A stretch of DNA of 64,000 bases from an uncultured Roseobacter sp. (GCF_947488185.1 NZ_CANKYM010000005.1:404563-468562); one strand, 5' to 3'. Shown: positions 8,647 through 16,980, counted from the stretch's first letter. Program-made: numbers and translations. Notes: generated from the sequence alone by a model not told the origin.

Positions 8647-9000
8647 ATGACCGATATCGTGAACATCACTGCCAGCCTGCTGACGATCGCCTTCGGGCTC
8701 TTTGGATTTGTCGCCCCGCGCTACACCGCCGCCGCGCTTGACCTCGCACCGACCACCAGCACTATGGGGCTGAGCGAGATGCGTGCCTCCGTCGGCGGGC
8801 TCTTTGTGGTGGCGGGACTTGCGGCGCTCTGGCTGGATGACTCGGTGGCCTACGCGATGATCGGTTTTGCTTTCCTCGGTGCCGCTATCGGGCGCGGCCT
8901 ATCGCTGATCTTTGACAACCCACCGCGCCGCAAGGTGCTGGTCTTTGGCGGGATCGAGGTCGCTCTTGCCGTGGCCTTCCTGCTCGCCAATCCGATCTGA
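8647..9000 (+). CDS. DUF4345 small membrane protein
   Basis: A 117-residue protein with four hydrophobic helices (about residues 5-25, 47-64, 68-85 and 97-115) and the DUF4345 pattern, including the MRASVGGLFVVAGL segment. It is probably an inner-membrane protein of unknown function. It follows the protease gene by 40 bp in the same direction. Confidence 0.8.
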   Translation: MTDIVNITASLLTIAFGLFGFVAPRYTAAALDLAPTTSTMGLSEMRASVGGLFVVAGLAALWLDDSVAYAMIGFAFLGAAIGRGLSLIFDNPPRRKVLVFGGIEVALAVAFLLANPI

Positions 9001-9160
9001 GATTGCGCAGACAGGCGCCTGCCGTTCGATTGCAGACCGCAAATCACTTGATGTGGGATTTACGACTAACTTTAAAAAGTGGGTATTACCTTCTGAATTT
9101 ATTTAAAAATTGACCGTTTGCGCGGCAACGTGGCCATCTTCTAACCCTGCGGCTTGCCTC

Positions 9161-9189
9161 TTGAGATTTGCCGTCAATACGCCTATATC
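9161..9189 (+). promoter_or_regulatory. Sigma-70 type promoter of the tmRNA gene
   Basis: TTGAGA (9161-9166), a 17-bp spacer and TATATC (9184-9189) lie just upstream of the acceptor half of the tmRNA gene, placing transcription start near 9196. Good spacing and position support it. Confidence 0.6.
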
Positions 9190-9192
9190 TGC

Positions 9193-9504
9193 GGTGTCCT
9201 TCGGGACTATGGACATAAACGCGCTCGTAATAAGCGGATCGGACCCGGGGGCGGTACCCGGCGACTCCACCACAATCCTTCATTTGGGGATCATGGGGTC
9301 GAAACAGGATCGACGAACGTCTAAAGGGGTTTGCTTTGTCTCGGCTGTCTGCCACCGTTATCGGCGAAACATGTACAATTGCAAATGACAATCGTGCTCC
9401 AGTAGCAATGGCCGCGTAAGCGACCTGAGATACTGAAACCTAACTCCTTGCGTTTAGCGACGTAAGGCGGGGTTCGCAGGCACCTGGCAACAGAAGCCTG
9501 CACT
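9193..9504 (+). ncRNA. ssrA: Two-piece (circularly permuted) alphaproteobacterial tmRNA
   Basis: This is tmRNA, the RNA that rescues stalled ribosomes and adds a degradation tag. The gene is permuted: the acceptor piece comes first and the coding piece second. The acceptor piece ends in CCA at 9270-9272, with a T arm of CCGGG (9245-9249), 7-nt loop and CCCGG (9257-9261). Its 3' strand CGACTCC (9262-9268) pairs with GGGGTCG (9295-9301), all seven positions including one G-U. That places the 5' end of the coding piece at 9295 and implies removal of 9273-9294. The tag frame 9381-9419 reads ANDNRAPVAMAA and stop. A GCAGGC/GCCTGC hairpin (9476-9481 with 9496-9501) and T-rich tract close the gene. 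The exact 5' end near 9193 is estimated. SspB, which delivers tagged proteins to ClpXP, is encoded at 13862. Confidence 0.95.
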
Positions 9505-9511
9505 TTTCTTC
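9493..9511 (+). repeat. Left attachment-site repeat (tmRNA side)
   Basis: GAAGCCTGCACTTTTCTTC; the first 12 bases are repeated exactly at 11061. It overlaps the 3' arm of the tmRNA terminal hairpin, so phage insertion keeps the tmRNA end intact. Confidence 0.75.
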
Positions 9512-9537
9512 ATTGCTGCTAACCGTATGATTTTCAA

Positions 9538-10283
9538 TCATTTTGACTTTCCACTTTTCCAGTGCTTTACAATCTTCTCTTCCTTGTGTTCCCGCAAGTC
9601 CCTCAGAACCACTTGGCCGTTGGCCTTCCGATCCGCATATCGGCGGTAATGCTCGATCATCTCTACTGACGTCCCAACCATGTCGGAGATCTGCAGCGCA
9701 GTATAACCTTCGCCTCTCAATCTGATCACCGCGTTAGCGCGCAACCCGTGAGGCACAGCGCCTTCAAGGATTGGATACTTCTTCCGCTCCCGGTCAAAAG
9801 CCATCCACATTTGGTCGGGGCTGAAAGGTTTGCCTTTGCTTTTTCCGTGTCCCTGCAGAAGGTATGGGCTAGGTCGGCGCTCCCAAGTTGCCATCTCGGC
9901 CTCAAGTTCAGGAAAGATGGGGCACCAAGGCATCACCCCCGTCTTTTTTGAGGTAGGCTAAAGCCTCCATCATCCTCATCATTCGGGTTACGTCGAACCA
10001 CGTCGCTGATGCGCTGGCCAGTATAGCGGCTGAGATAGTAAAAGCGGCGCAAGACACCCGAAAATGTCTTCTCTGCGAATGCAAGCTGATCGGCTGTCCA
10101 AGGTTTGTGACCTTCACCCTTAGCAAATCGCTCAACACCTTGTGTGGGATCGTGTGTAAGAAGCTCCACAGGACCGTTCGCCCAAGCCGACATCGCCTTG
10201 ATCGCGTCCTGAACATTGTTCGCGACTCCGGGTTTCTCAGTACCAATCTTTCGAACCAGCGCATCTACATGACGTGGCCGCAC
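9538..10283 (-). pseudogene. Tyrosine recombinase (phage integrase), broken
   Basis: Two frames carry pieces of one integrase. The upstream piece (10283 to about 9933) holds the end of the core-binding domain and the first catalytic arginine region (RFYYLSRYTGQRISDVVR). The downstream piece (9936-9538) holds the H-x-x-R box (PHGLRANAVIRLRGEGYTA) and the catalytic tyrosine region (SVEMIEHYRRYADRK). A frameshift plus loss of sequence separates them near 9935-9960, and the N-terminal domain is missing because the frame begins at the junction with the connector gene. Its position beside the tmRNA end fits an integrase that used this site. Confidence 0.85.
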
Positions 10284-10567
10284 CTCATGTGCAGGTAGGT
10301 TGCCCTAAGCAACGCGGGCGGGCTTGAGGTAGCGCCACTGGGAAGCCGCAAACCGTACTCTCTAGGAGGATCGAAGATCGTACCCCGAATCGTCTGTGTG
10401 ATCAGAGCAATCTGGGCAAATTGTTCAAGTTCAGCCGCCGCCCTCAGCCCGATGTTCTGGATTGCGGCATCTTCAGCGTCTTCCGACACGCGCAAGTGCA
10501 ACTTGAGCTGGTCCAGATCAAACGGCAGTGCGGCGTTTTCCTCTATCCGGTGGACAAGCATCTTCAT
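10265..10567 (-). pseudogene. Phage head-tail connector (gp6-like), C-terminally truncated
   Basis: About 100 residues. The first ~70 (EENAALPFDLDQLKLHLRVS, EDAAIQNIGLRAAAELEQFA and onward to QTIRGTIFD) match gp6-like head-tail connector proteins, which are usually near 190 residues. After about residue 90 the frame runs into integrase sequence, so the gene was cut by a deletion. The start overlaps the stop of the upstream gene (ATGA), the coupling typical of phage structural operons. The 3' limit given is the frame's stop; the real break is probably near 10290-10310. Confidence 0.68.
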
Positions 10568-10914
10568 GCTGAAATCTCCACTTCGCTGATGTGATTGCGG
10601 AAGGCCATTTGCTCCGCAGGCGGGAGAGCCTCGTAAGCCGCAAGGGCGTACGCCTTGCATTCTGCCCGGCTGGCAATGCTGGCCCACCAGCGCGCGTCGT
10701 TCATCGGTGTCAGGAGCGGATGCAGCGGGCTACCCGCTGCCGTCAGAGCTGTCTCGGCGACTGCTCGGGCGTCATCTTCGGAGAGCGAGGTCAGTGCAGC
10801 ATACGCCAATCCACCGCGCTCTCGCGCGTCCAGTCGAATTGCCGCAATGCCGGAAAGTTTAAGCCCGGCTTCAGAGCTGCCGACGGCCAGCGCATAGCCC
10901 ACAACACGCGCCAT
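10564..10914 (-). CDS. Prophage-associated hypothetical protein
   Basis: A 116-residue protein rich in alanine. The C-terminal half (ARWWASIASRAECKAYALAA, YEALPPAEQMAF) resembles small proteins that precede connector genes in Rhodobacteraceae prophages, from memory. The start at 10914 (MARVVGYA) is the first plausible one; the upstream extension is low-complexity and atypical. It overlaps the truncated connector gene by an ATGA. Whether it is still expressed is unknown, since the rest of its operon is lost. Confidence 0.6.
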   Translation of the reverse strand: MARVVGYALAVGSSEAGLKLSGIAAIRLDARERGGLAYAALTSLSEDDARAVAETALTAAGSPLHPLLTPMNDARWWASIASRAECKAYALAAYEALPPAEQMAFRNHISEVEISA

Positions 10915-11060
10915 GCGCTTATGGTCAGCTCTCACGTACTTGGATGAATTTGGGAGCTTTTTACAACTTGCTGTTTTGTTCTGCCTTTGCTTGCGCGTGT
11001 TCTGGTCAGCGCTGGAAAACACATGGTTTTGAGGAATAAGCGAAATGTCCGATTTAAGCC

Positions 11061-11079
11061 GAAGCCTGCACTACTCTTC
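11061..11079 (+). repeat. Right attachment-site repeat of the prophage remnant
   Basis: GAAGCCTGCACTACTCTTC, matching the tmRNA end at 9493 in 17 of 19 positions with the first 12 exact. It marks the right end of the remnant. Confidence 0.72.
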
Positions 11080-11167
11080 TCTCTCAATTCACTAGGTTTC
11101 GCCAAGCGTTAAGGGTTCCTCAACGCGCGATGGGTACATTGGTATCAGAAGAATTCGAGGCCATGTC

Positions 11168-11593
11168 GTGACCAAAGCCGACATTCTGAAAAACTGGTAC
11201 AAGGCCGTCTGGGAAGAGGGTCAGTTCGATGTTGTCGACGACTATTTTGTGCAGGAGCCGCACGACCAGTACATCGTCCAGAACCTCGGAATTGAGCCAT
11301 CTGAAATTCGCGAATGGGTCTCTGTGCTACGCAGTTTCGTGACCGATATCCGGGTCGACATGGTGCATTCCATTGAGGAAGGCGATTGGCTCAGCGCCAT
11401 GCTGGAGATCAACTGCCGCACCGTCGCAACGCACAAACCTGTCAAGGTCTATCAGCAGATCATGCTGCGGTTCGACGGTGATCGCAAAGCCGAAAGCTAT
11501 CCCTGCTTTGACTTCATCCGCTTCTTTGAACAGCTCGGACAATTGCCGGAAAACACCCATGCGCTGCTGCTGGGCGGCACCGTCCTGCGCTGA
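11168..11593 (+). CDS. SnoaL/NTF2-like protein
   Basis: A 141-residue cytosolic protein with the NTF2-like/SnoaL polyketide-cyclase pattern: an N-terminal MTKADILKNWYKAVWEEGQF helix, a HDQYIVQN strand, and a C-terminal strand pair ending in a phenylalanine-rich FDFIRFFEQLGQLP. It begins with GTG, preceded by GAGG at about 8 bp; a nearby ATG at 11163 leads to an immediate stop (ATG TCG TGA). It is a single gene just right of the prophage remnant. The reaction is unknown. Confidence 0.75.
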   Translation: MTKADILKNWYKAVWEEGQFDVVDDYFVQEPHDQYIVQNLGIEPSEIREWVSVLRSFVTDIRVDMVHSIEEGDWLSAMLEINCRTVATHKPVKVYQQIMLRFDGDRKAESYPCFDFIRFFEQLGQLPENTHALLLGGTVLR

Positions 11594-11716
11594 AAAATCC
11601 GCATTGACCTGACATCTCGATCCATGGCACCCCTGCGATATGGGGAGTTCGCGATCGCCCCGTGAGGCTCAGGCCCAAGTATCGCATCCTGTTGACGTAC
11701 CAAAAGGATGCTTTTC

Positions 11717-12526
11717 ATGGCGCAATTCGCCTCTATTTCCCCGACCGCTCTCATGCGTCTCATCGGCACACCGCAGGCCCCTGTTGTGATCGACGTCTGC
11801 ATCGATGACGATTTCCAGGATGACCCGTATCTGGTGCCCACGGCGCGGCGGTGTCCACACAAGGAGGTAGGCGCGCTGTCGCCGGATCTCATCGGCAAAC
11901 GGGTGATTGTGATCTGTCAGAAAGGCCTCAAGCTCAGCCATGGGGCCGCCGCCGTCATGCGGGCGCGAGGCGTCTCCGCCGAAGTGCTTGAAGGCGGCAA
12001 CCAGGGCTGGCAAGCTGCGGGGTTGCCACGGCTGCCCGCCGATGCTCTCCCCACGCGCATGCCCGGCAGTCGCTGGGTCACCCGCTGGCATCCCAAGATC
12101 GACCGCATCGCCTGCCCCTGGCTGATCCGCCGGTTTATCGACCCGCAGGCCGAATTTCTCTTTGTGCCTCCGTCCGAGGTCACAGCCGTCGCCGAGAAAT
12201 TCGAGGCCACCGCCTTCGACACCGTCGGCGCGCGCTGGAGCCATGACGGCCCGCGCTGCACCTTCGATATGATGTGCACTGGCTTCGGCCTGAGCACGCC
12301 CGCGCTGGAAAAGATGGCTGAGGTCATACGCGCAGCGGACACCAATACGCTGTCGCAGGTGCCCGAGGCCGCTGGGCTGCTGGCCCTGTCCATCGGTCTG
12401 TCGCGCGGATTTCGCGATGATCTGGCGCAGCTGGAAGCGGGCATGGTGCTCTACGACGCGCTCTACCGCTGGGCGCGTGACGGCCAGAGCGAAACCCACG
12501 ACTGGCAGCGAGAGGCGGCGCAATGA
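11717..12526 (+). CDS. Chromate resistance protein ChrB-type with N-terminal rhodanese-like domain
   Basis: A 269-residue protein. Residues ~10-105 are rhodanese-like, with the active-site-like CQKGLKLSHGAAAVMRARG loop around Cys77. The rest is the ChrB C-terminal domain (SRWVTRWHPKIDRIACPWL, IRRFIDPQAEFLFVP). ChrB-type proteins regulate or assist chromate efflux. The start at 11717 has AAAAGGA eight bases upstream; the ATG at 11708 would sit inside that ribosome binding site. The stop overlaps the chrA start by ATGA, so the two are translationally coupled. Confidence 0.87.
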   Translation: MAQFASISPTALMRLIGTPQAPVVIDVCIDDDFQDDPYLVPTARRCPHKEVGALSPDLIGKRVIVICQKGLKLSHGAAAVMRARGVSAEVLEGGNQGWQAAGLPRLPADALPTRMPGSRWVTRWHPKIDRIACPWLIRRFIDPQAEFLFVPPSEVTAVAEKFEATAFDTVGARWSHDGPRCTFDMMCTGFGLSTPALEKMAEVIRAADTNTLSQVPEAAGLLALSIGLSRGFRDDLAQLEAGMVLYDALYRWARDGQSETHDWQREAAQ

Positions 12527-13770
12527 CCCCGCCCGGCACGGGCGCATTACTGCGCGTCTTCGGGCGCATCGGCCTGCTGTCCTTCGGTGGCCCTGCCGCA
12601 CAGATCGCGCTGATGCATCGGGAGTTGGTTGAAGAGCGTGGCTGGCTGACCGAAGATGGATTCCTGCGGGCGCTGTCGCTGTGCATGCTGCTGCCGGGAC
12701 CGGAAGCGATGCAGCTTGCAACCTACGCGGGGTGGCGATTGCGCGGCACGCTTGGAGGCCTGATCGCAGGGCTTCTCTTCGTGCTGCCGGGCGCGCTGGT
12801 GATCCTGATGCTGGCGCTGGGGTACGCGCTCTATGGGCAAGTCCCCCTGGTGCAGGCGGCCTTTGCGGGCATCAAGGCCGCCGTCATCATCATCGTGCTG
12901 CAGGCCCTGCTTAAAGTGGCGCGCAAGGCCCTGACCACAGGCAGCGCGATGGTGCTCGCCGGGGCCGCATTTCTGGCCCTCTTTGCCCTCGGCCTGCCCT
13001 TTCCCCTGATCATCCTGCTTGCGGCCCTCTACGGTGCCGCGACGCAAAACGGCACACCACCCGAGACAGAGGCGGTACCCTCCACACGGCCGCGCAGCCT
13101 GCAAACCGTCGCTATCTGGGGCACCCTCTGGGCGTTGCCGGTGCTGGCGGTCTGGATCGCGGATCAGACATTCCTGACGCAGATCGCGCTCTTTTTCTCG
13201 AAACTGGCCGTGGTGACCTTTGGCGGGGCCTATGCGGTGCTGGCCTATATGACGCAGACCGTGGTGCAGGACTACGGCTGGATCACCACACCGCAGATGA
13301 TCGACGCGCTCGGGCTTGCCGAAACGACACCCGGTCCGCTGATTCTGGTGACCGAATTCGTGGCGCTGCTGGCGGGATATGCCCAAGGCGGGATCGGCAT
13401 GGCCATCGCCGCCGGAGCCTTGACGCTCTGGGTCACCTTCACACCCTGCTTTTTGTGGATTTTTCTCGCGAGCCCCTACCTCGACCTGATCTCAACCAAA
13501 CCCCGCCTCTCCGCAGCCCTCGCCGCCATCACCGCCGCCGTCGTTGGGGTAATCCTGAACCTCGCGATCTGGTTTGCGATGCACGTGCTGTTTGAGCGGG
13601 TCGGAACGTCGGACTGGCATGCCGCCCAGGTGCCGGAAATCGCCTCCCTGAACATCTCTGCCCTGATCCTGACCATCCTCGCGGCAGGGCTGCTCCTGGG
13701 TCTCAAGCGCGGAATGGTCGAAACGCTGGCACTCATGGCGCTGGCAGGCCTTCTTTTCAGCGCTTTCTGA
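12523..13770 (+). CDS. chrA: Chromate efflux transporter ChrA (CHR family, long two-domain form)
   Basis: A 415-residue membrane protein with two homologous halves. Each opens with the CHR motif: FGRIGLLSFGGPAAQIALMH near residue 13 and FSKLAVVTFGGAYAVLAYM near residue 225, each followed by a segment ending in PGP (LLPGPEAMQLATYAGW; LAETTPGPLILVTEF). About ten to twelve helices are visible. The family exports chromate using the membrane potential. It is coupled by overlap to the ChrB-like gene, the standard chrBA arrangement. Confidence 0.93.
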   Translation: MTPPGTGALLRVFGRIGLLSFGGPAAQIALMHRELVEERGWLTEDGFLRALSLCMLLPGPEAMQLATYAGWRLRGTLGGLIAGLLFVLPGALVILMLALGYALYGQVPLVQAAFAGIKAAVIIIVLQALLKVARKALTTGSAMVLAGAAFLALFALGLPFPLIILLAALYGAATQNGTPPETEAVPSTRPRSLQTVAIWGTLWALPVLAVWIADQTFLTQIALFFSKLAVVTFGGAYAVLAYMTQTVVQDYGWITTPQMIDALGLAETTPGPLILVTEFVALLAGYAQGGIGMAIAAGALTLWVTFTPCFLWIFLASPYLDLISTKPRLSAALAAITAAVVGVILNLAIWFAMHVLFERVGTSDWHAAQVPEIASLNISALILTILAAGLLLGLKRGMVETLALMALAGLLFSAF

Positions 13771-13861
13771 GTGGCGCCCTAATTCCGCATGCACCCTCTT
13801 TCCTCTGCGCGGGAATCGGCTATGATTTAAGTTAACATCCCGTACAGCTCAGAGGATCACG

Positions 13862-14371
13862 ATGGGCCGCAGCATTGATTATGGCAACCTGATGCATGAG
13901 GCCATGCGTGGCCTCATCCGTAAAGTGCTGCAAGATGTGTCTGACAACGGCTTGCCCGGCGCGCACCATTTCTTCATCACCTTCGACACCAGCCATCCAG
14001 ATGCGGAACTGGCCGACTGGCTGTCGGATCGCTACCCCGGTGAGATGACCGTGGTGATGCAGCACTGGTATGACAAGCTGGACGTGGCCGACGACGGGTT
14101 TTCCGTCACGCTGAACTTCGGAGATGCGCCGGAGCCGCTTTATATCCCCTATGACGCGATCAAGACCTTTGTTGATCCGTCGGTCGAGTTTGGCCTGCGT
14201 TTCGAGACCCAGGGCGAGGAGGAGGACGCACCCTCTGCGCCCGATCTGGCCGCAGCTCCCTTGCCTGCCGTCAAGCCGGACGACAAGCTGCCAGTGAAAG
14301 CTGACGAAGAAAAAATCGAGAAGAAACCGCAGGATGCGGAGATTGTCTCGCTCGACAGCTTCCGCAAATAA
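13862..14371 (+). CDS. sspB: SspB-like ClpXP adaptor (alphaproteobacterial type)
   Basis: A 169-residue protein. The substrate-binding domain (about residues 1-115) includes GLPGAHHFFITFDTSHPDA and the FSVTLNFGDAPEPLYIPYDA segment. A charged, flexible linker follows (residues ~130-155), ending in IVSLDSFRK, which fits the ClpX-binding tail found in alphaproteobacterial SspB. SspB tethers ssrA-tagged proteins to ClpXP. The tag it would read is encoded 4.4 kb upstream in this window. It is converged upon by the gene at 14375 with only 3 bp between stops. Confidence 0.88.
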   Translation: MGRSIDYGNLMHEAMRGLIRKVLQDVSDNGLPGAHHFFITFDTSHPDAELADWLSDRYPGEMTVVMQHWYDKLDVADDGFSVTLNFGDAPEPLYIPYDAIKTFVDPSVEFGLRFETQGEEEDAPSAPDLAAAPLPAVKPDDKLPVKADEEKIEKKPQDAEIVSLDSFRK

Positions 14372-14374
14372 GCG

Positions 14375-14929
14375 CTACTGCTTTTCCAGAAACGTGGACA
14401 CGGTGCGCTGGATTTCTCCATTCCGCACGCTTTTGTAGTCGAGATCGAGCCCGCCAACCGCCAGCGTACGGTTGAATTGCTGGATCTCATAGCCGCCGTC
14501 GTCTGCGACGAAAAGCGAATAGACGCTCAGCGTGTCCCCGTCGATCCGGCTCCAGACATAAGGCTCGCCCTTCATCGGATCCAGCTGCACGTCGTGGCCG
14601 AAGACATTGCGCTTCATGGCGGAGGCATAGACGTCACCGCGATCCGACGGCACGAATTCGATCTTGTAGGACTTGTCCTTGGTGGAGCCGTCGGGCCGGT
14701 ATGTCGTGGAGGTCCAGGCGACAGAGAAACCCGCCTTGGTTTCCGAGATTTCGACGCTCATATCGCGCTTTTGCGAGCTGCCGTCCGCCAGGGAGACTTT
14801 GGCAGAGCCATAGTAGCTGCCGACAAACCGTTCGATGTCGGCCTGTGCAGTCACCGCCATGCTGAGCAGGACCAAGGCTGCCAGGAACCGCGCACAAAGC
14901 CACAAAGACGGTTGGTACACAGCTCTCAT
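14375..14929 (-). CDS. Secreted hypothetical protein
   Basis: A 184-residue protein with a Sec signal peptide (hydrophobic ARFLAALVLLSMAVTAQA, cut likely after about residue 30). The mature part looks beta-rich (RFVGSYYGSAKVSL, YVWSRIDGDTLSVYSLFVAD) and ends in ERTVSTFLEKQ-like sequence. The start at 14929 has AAGGA eight bases upstream; a longer frame from 14965 would lack one. I do not recognise the family. It stands alone, convergent with sspB. Confidence 0.75.
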   Translation of the reverse strand: MRAVYQPSLWLCARFLAALVLLSMAVTAQADIERFVGSYYGSAKVSLADGSSQKRDMSVEISETKAGFSVAWTSTTYRPDGSTKDKSYKIEFVPSDRGDVYASAMKRNVFGHDVQLDPMKGEPYVWSRIDGDTLSVYSLFVADDGGYEIQQFNRTLAVGGLDLDYKSVRNGEIQRTVSTFLEKQ

Positions 14930-15154
14930 CAGGATAGTCCTTTTGCCAACGCACAGCGACGACACGGCAGAAACGCCGCGACTTCCCCTTGATAGATAAC
15001 ATTCTTCTGCGCCTATTCAACGGCCATCGGCGCCGGGCGAGCGGTAAAGCGATCACAAGAATTTGCGCAAGCCCCCCCTGCCGCGGCATCTGCCCGTTGC
15101 ACCGCGCCACCGGCAAGGCTACACCGCATGTAGCGTAATTTCAGGGAAGACATC

Positions 15155-16546
15155 ATGACGCAGACCCGCACAGAAACCGACAGTTTTGGCCCTTTGGAGG
15201 TACCTGCCGACAAATACTGGGGTGCACAGACGCAGCGGTCGATCATGAATTTTCCCATCGGGTGGGAGAAACAGCCCGTCGCCGTGGTGCGCGCGCTGGG
15301 GGTGATCAAAAAAGCCTGCGCGCAGGCCAATATCGAGCTGGGCAAGCTGGATGCGGAGCGGGGCAACGCCATTGTTCAGGCCGCAGGCGAAGTGGTTGAG
15401 GGCAAATTCGACGACAACTTCCCGCTGGTGGTCTGGCAGACGGGCTCGGGCACGCAGTCGAACATGAATGCCAATGAGGTGATCGCCAACCGCGCCATCG
15501 AAATTCTAGGCGGGCAGATCGGCTCCAAGGACCCGGTACATCCCAACGATCACTGCAACATGGGGCAATCCTCCAACGACACCTTCCCCACCGCCATGCA
15601 TATCTCCACCGCGATGACCGCGCGGGACGTGCTGCTGCCGGGGCTGGAAAAGCTGCACGGTGCCTTGCAGGCCAAGGTCGAGGAATTTGATGGCATCATC
15701 AAGATCGGCCGCACCCATACGCAGGACGCGACGCCGCTGACGCTGAGCCAGGAGTTTTCCGGCTATACCCATCAGGTTGCCATGGGCATTCAGCGGGTGA
15801 AAGACGCGCTGGGTCGCATTTACGAGTTGGCACAGGGCGGCACCGCCGTGGGCACCGGGCTGAACACCACCAAGGGCTGGGACGTGACTGTTGCCAAAAA
15901 CATGGCCGAGATCACCGGCCTGCCCTTCGTGACCGCGCCGAATAAATTCGAAGCGCTGGCCGCTCATGACGCGATGGTGGAGATTTCCGGCGCGTTGAAG
16001 GTTGTAGCCGCCTCGCTCTTCAAAATCGCCAATGACATTCGCCTTCTGGGTTCCGGCCCCCGCTGCGGTCTGGGCGAGTTGGTGTTGCCGGAAAACGAGC
16101 CAGGGTCTTCCATCATGCCGGGCAAGGTGAACCCGACCCAGTGCGAGGCGCTCACCCAGGTCTGCGCCCATGTCTTCGGCAACGACGCGGCGGTGGGTTT
16201 TGCCGGCTCACAGGGGCATTTTGAACTCAACGTCTACAAGCCGATGATGGCCTATAACGTGCTGCAATCCATGCAGTTGCTGGGCGATGCGGCCTCGGCC
16301 TTCACCGACAACCTGGTGGTGGGTCTCAAGGCCGATGCGGACCGGATCGAAAAGTTGATGCGCGAAAGCCTGATGCTCGTGACCGCGCTGGCGCCGGAAA
16401 TCGGCTATGACAATGCCACCAAGGTCGCCAAGACCGCGCATAAGAACGGCACGACCCTCAAGGAAGAAGCGATTGCGCTTGGCTTTGTGGACGCGGAAAC
16501 CTTCGAGCGCGTGGTGCGTCCGGAAAACATGATTGGCCCGAAATGA
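15155..16546 (+). CDS. fumC: Fumarate hydratase, class II
   Basis: A 463-residue enzyme of the fumarase/aspartase superfamily, the usual length for FumC. It interconverts fumarate and malate in the TCA cycle. The signature GSSIMPGKVNPTQCEA near residue 317 carries the catalytic serine loop, and GSGTQSNMNANEV near 97-109, HPNDHCNMGQSSNDTFPTAM near 130 and GRTHTQDATPLTLSQEF near 186 are the other conserved boxes. It heads a three-gene string; the next gene overlaps by ATGA. Confidence 0.97.
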   Translation: MTQTRTETDSFGPLEVPADKYWGAQTQRSIMNFPIGWEKQPVAVVRALGVIKKACAQANIELGKLDAERGNAIVQAAGEVVEGKFDDNFPLVVWQTGSGTQSNMNANEVIANRAIEILGGQIGSKDPVHPNDHCNMGQSSNDTFPTAMHISTAMTARDVLLPGLEKLHGALQAKVEEFDGIIKIGRTHTQDATPLTLSQEFSGYTHQVAMGIQRVKDALGRIYELAQGGTAVGTGLNTTKGWDVTVAKNMAEITGLPFVTAPNKFEALAAHDAMVEISGALKVVAASLFKIANDIRLLGSGPRCGLGELVLPENEPGSSIMPGKVNPTQCEALTQVCAHVFGNDAAVGFAGSQGHFELNVYKPMMAYNVLQSMQLLGDAASAFTDNLVVGLKADADRIEKLMRESLMLVTALAPEIGYDNATKVAKTAHKNGTTLKEEAIALGFVDAETFERVVRPENMIGPK

Positions 16547-16719
16547 GCACCCCCGTGAACCTCAACAAGGTGCGCAAAGAGCGCAACCGGGCCTCCCGCA
16601 AGGCCCGTGCGGATGAAAATGCGGTCAATTTCGGTCAGACCAAGGCGCAGAAAGACCTGCTCAAGGCCAAGGCCGAAAAGATCGCGCGCAATCTGGAAGC
16701 CCACAAGCGCGAGACATGA
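16543..16719 (+). CDS. DUF4169 small basic protein
   Basis: A 58-residue, very lysine- and arginine-rich protein (begins MSTPVNLNKVRKERNRASRK) that matches the DUF4169 pattern, with FGQTKAQKDLLKAKAEK and ARNLEAHKRE. It starts in an ATGA overlap with fumC and ends in an ATGA overlap with the ribbon-helix-helix gene. The helical, basic character suggests nucleic-acid or ribosome contact, but the function is unknown. Confidence 0.82.
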   Translation: MSTPVNLNKVRKERNRASRKARADENAVNFGQTKAQKDLLKAKAEKIARNLEAHKRET

Positions 16720-16958
16720 GCGGACGGCCCGTCAAGCATTCGGTGACCCTGAAAGGCCACCGCACATCGATTTCTCTGGAAGAGGAATTTTGGCGGGCCT
16801 TGCGCGCAATCGCAGAGCGGAAATCGCAGCCAATCAATGCCTTGGTGGCCGATATCGATGTAGATCGCGGGGCCGATATGGGGCTGGCCTCCGCAATCCG
16901 TGTTTTTGTGTTGCGCGATTTGCAAGACCGCGCCGCAGAGGCGCAGACCAAACCCTGA
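16716..16958 (+). CDS. Ribbon-helix-helix domain protein
   Basis: An 80-residue protein with the RHH_4 pattern: a strand (KHSVTLKGHRTSISLEEEFW) then two helices (ALRAIAERKSQPINALVADI and ADMGLASAIRVFVLRDLQDR). It is probably a small DNA-binding protein. It is translationally coupled to DUF4169 and fumC and followed at once by a terminator, so fumC, DUF4169 and this gene form a unit. The target is unknown; self-regulation of fumC is possible. Confidence 0.82.
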   Translation: MSGRPVKHSVTLKGHRTSISLEEEFWRALRAIAERKSQPINALVADIDVDRGADMGLASAIRVFVLRDLQDRAAEAQTKP

Positions 16959-16980
16959 CCCAAAGGGGTCAGGCTTATTT
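16954..16980 (+). terminator. Rho-independent terminator of the fumC operon
   Basis: An 8-bp stem CCTGACCC (16954-16961) with GGGTCAGG (16966-16973), AAAG loop, then CTTATTT. It overlaps the stop codon of the ribbon-helix-helix gene. Confidence 0.8.

Larger units (their letters stand above)
9493..11079 (-). mobile_element. Collapsed prophage remnant inserted at the 3' end of the tmRNA gene
   Basis: A 12-bp direct repeat, GAAGCCTGCACT, occurs at the end of the tmRNA gene (9493-9504) and again at 11061-11072; with two mismatches the match extends to 19 bp. Between the copies lie a broken tyrosine integrase next to the tmRNA end, a truncated phage head-tail connector gene and a phage-associated gene, all on the minus strand. 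The tmRNA 3' end is a classic integrase target. The element is only about 1.6 kb long, so nearly all phage genes are gone and it cannot excise with its own broken integrase. Confidence 0.82.
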
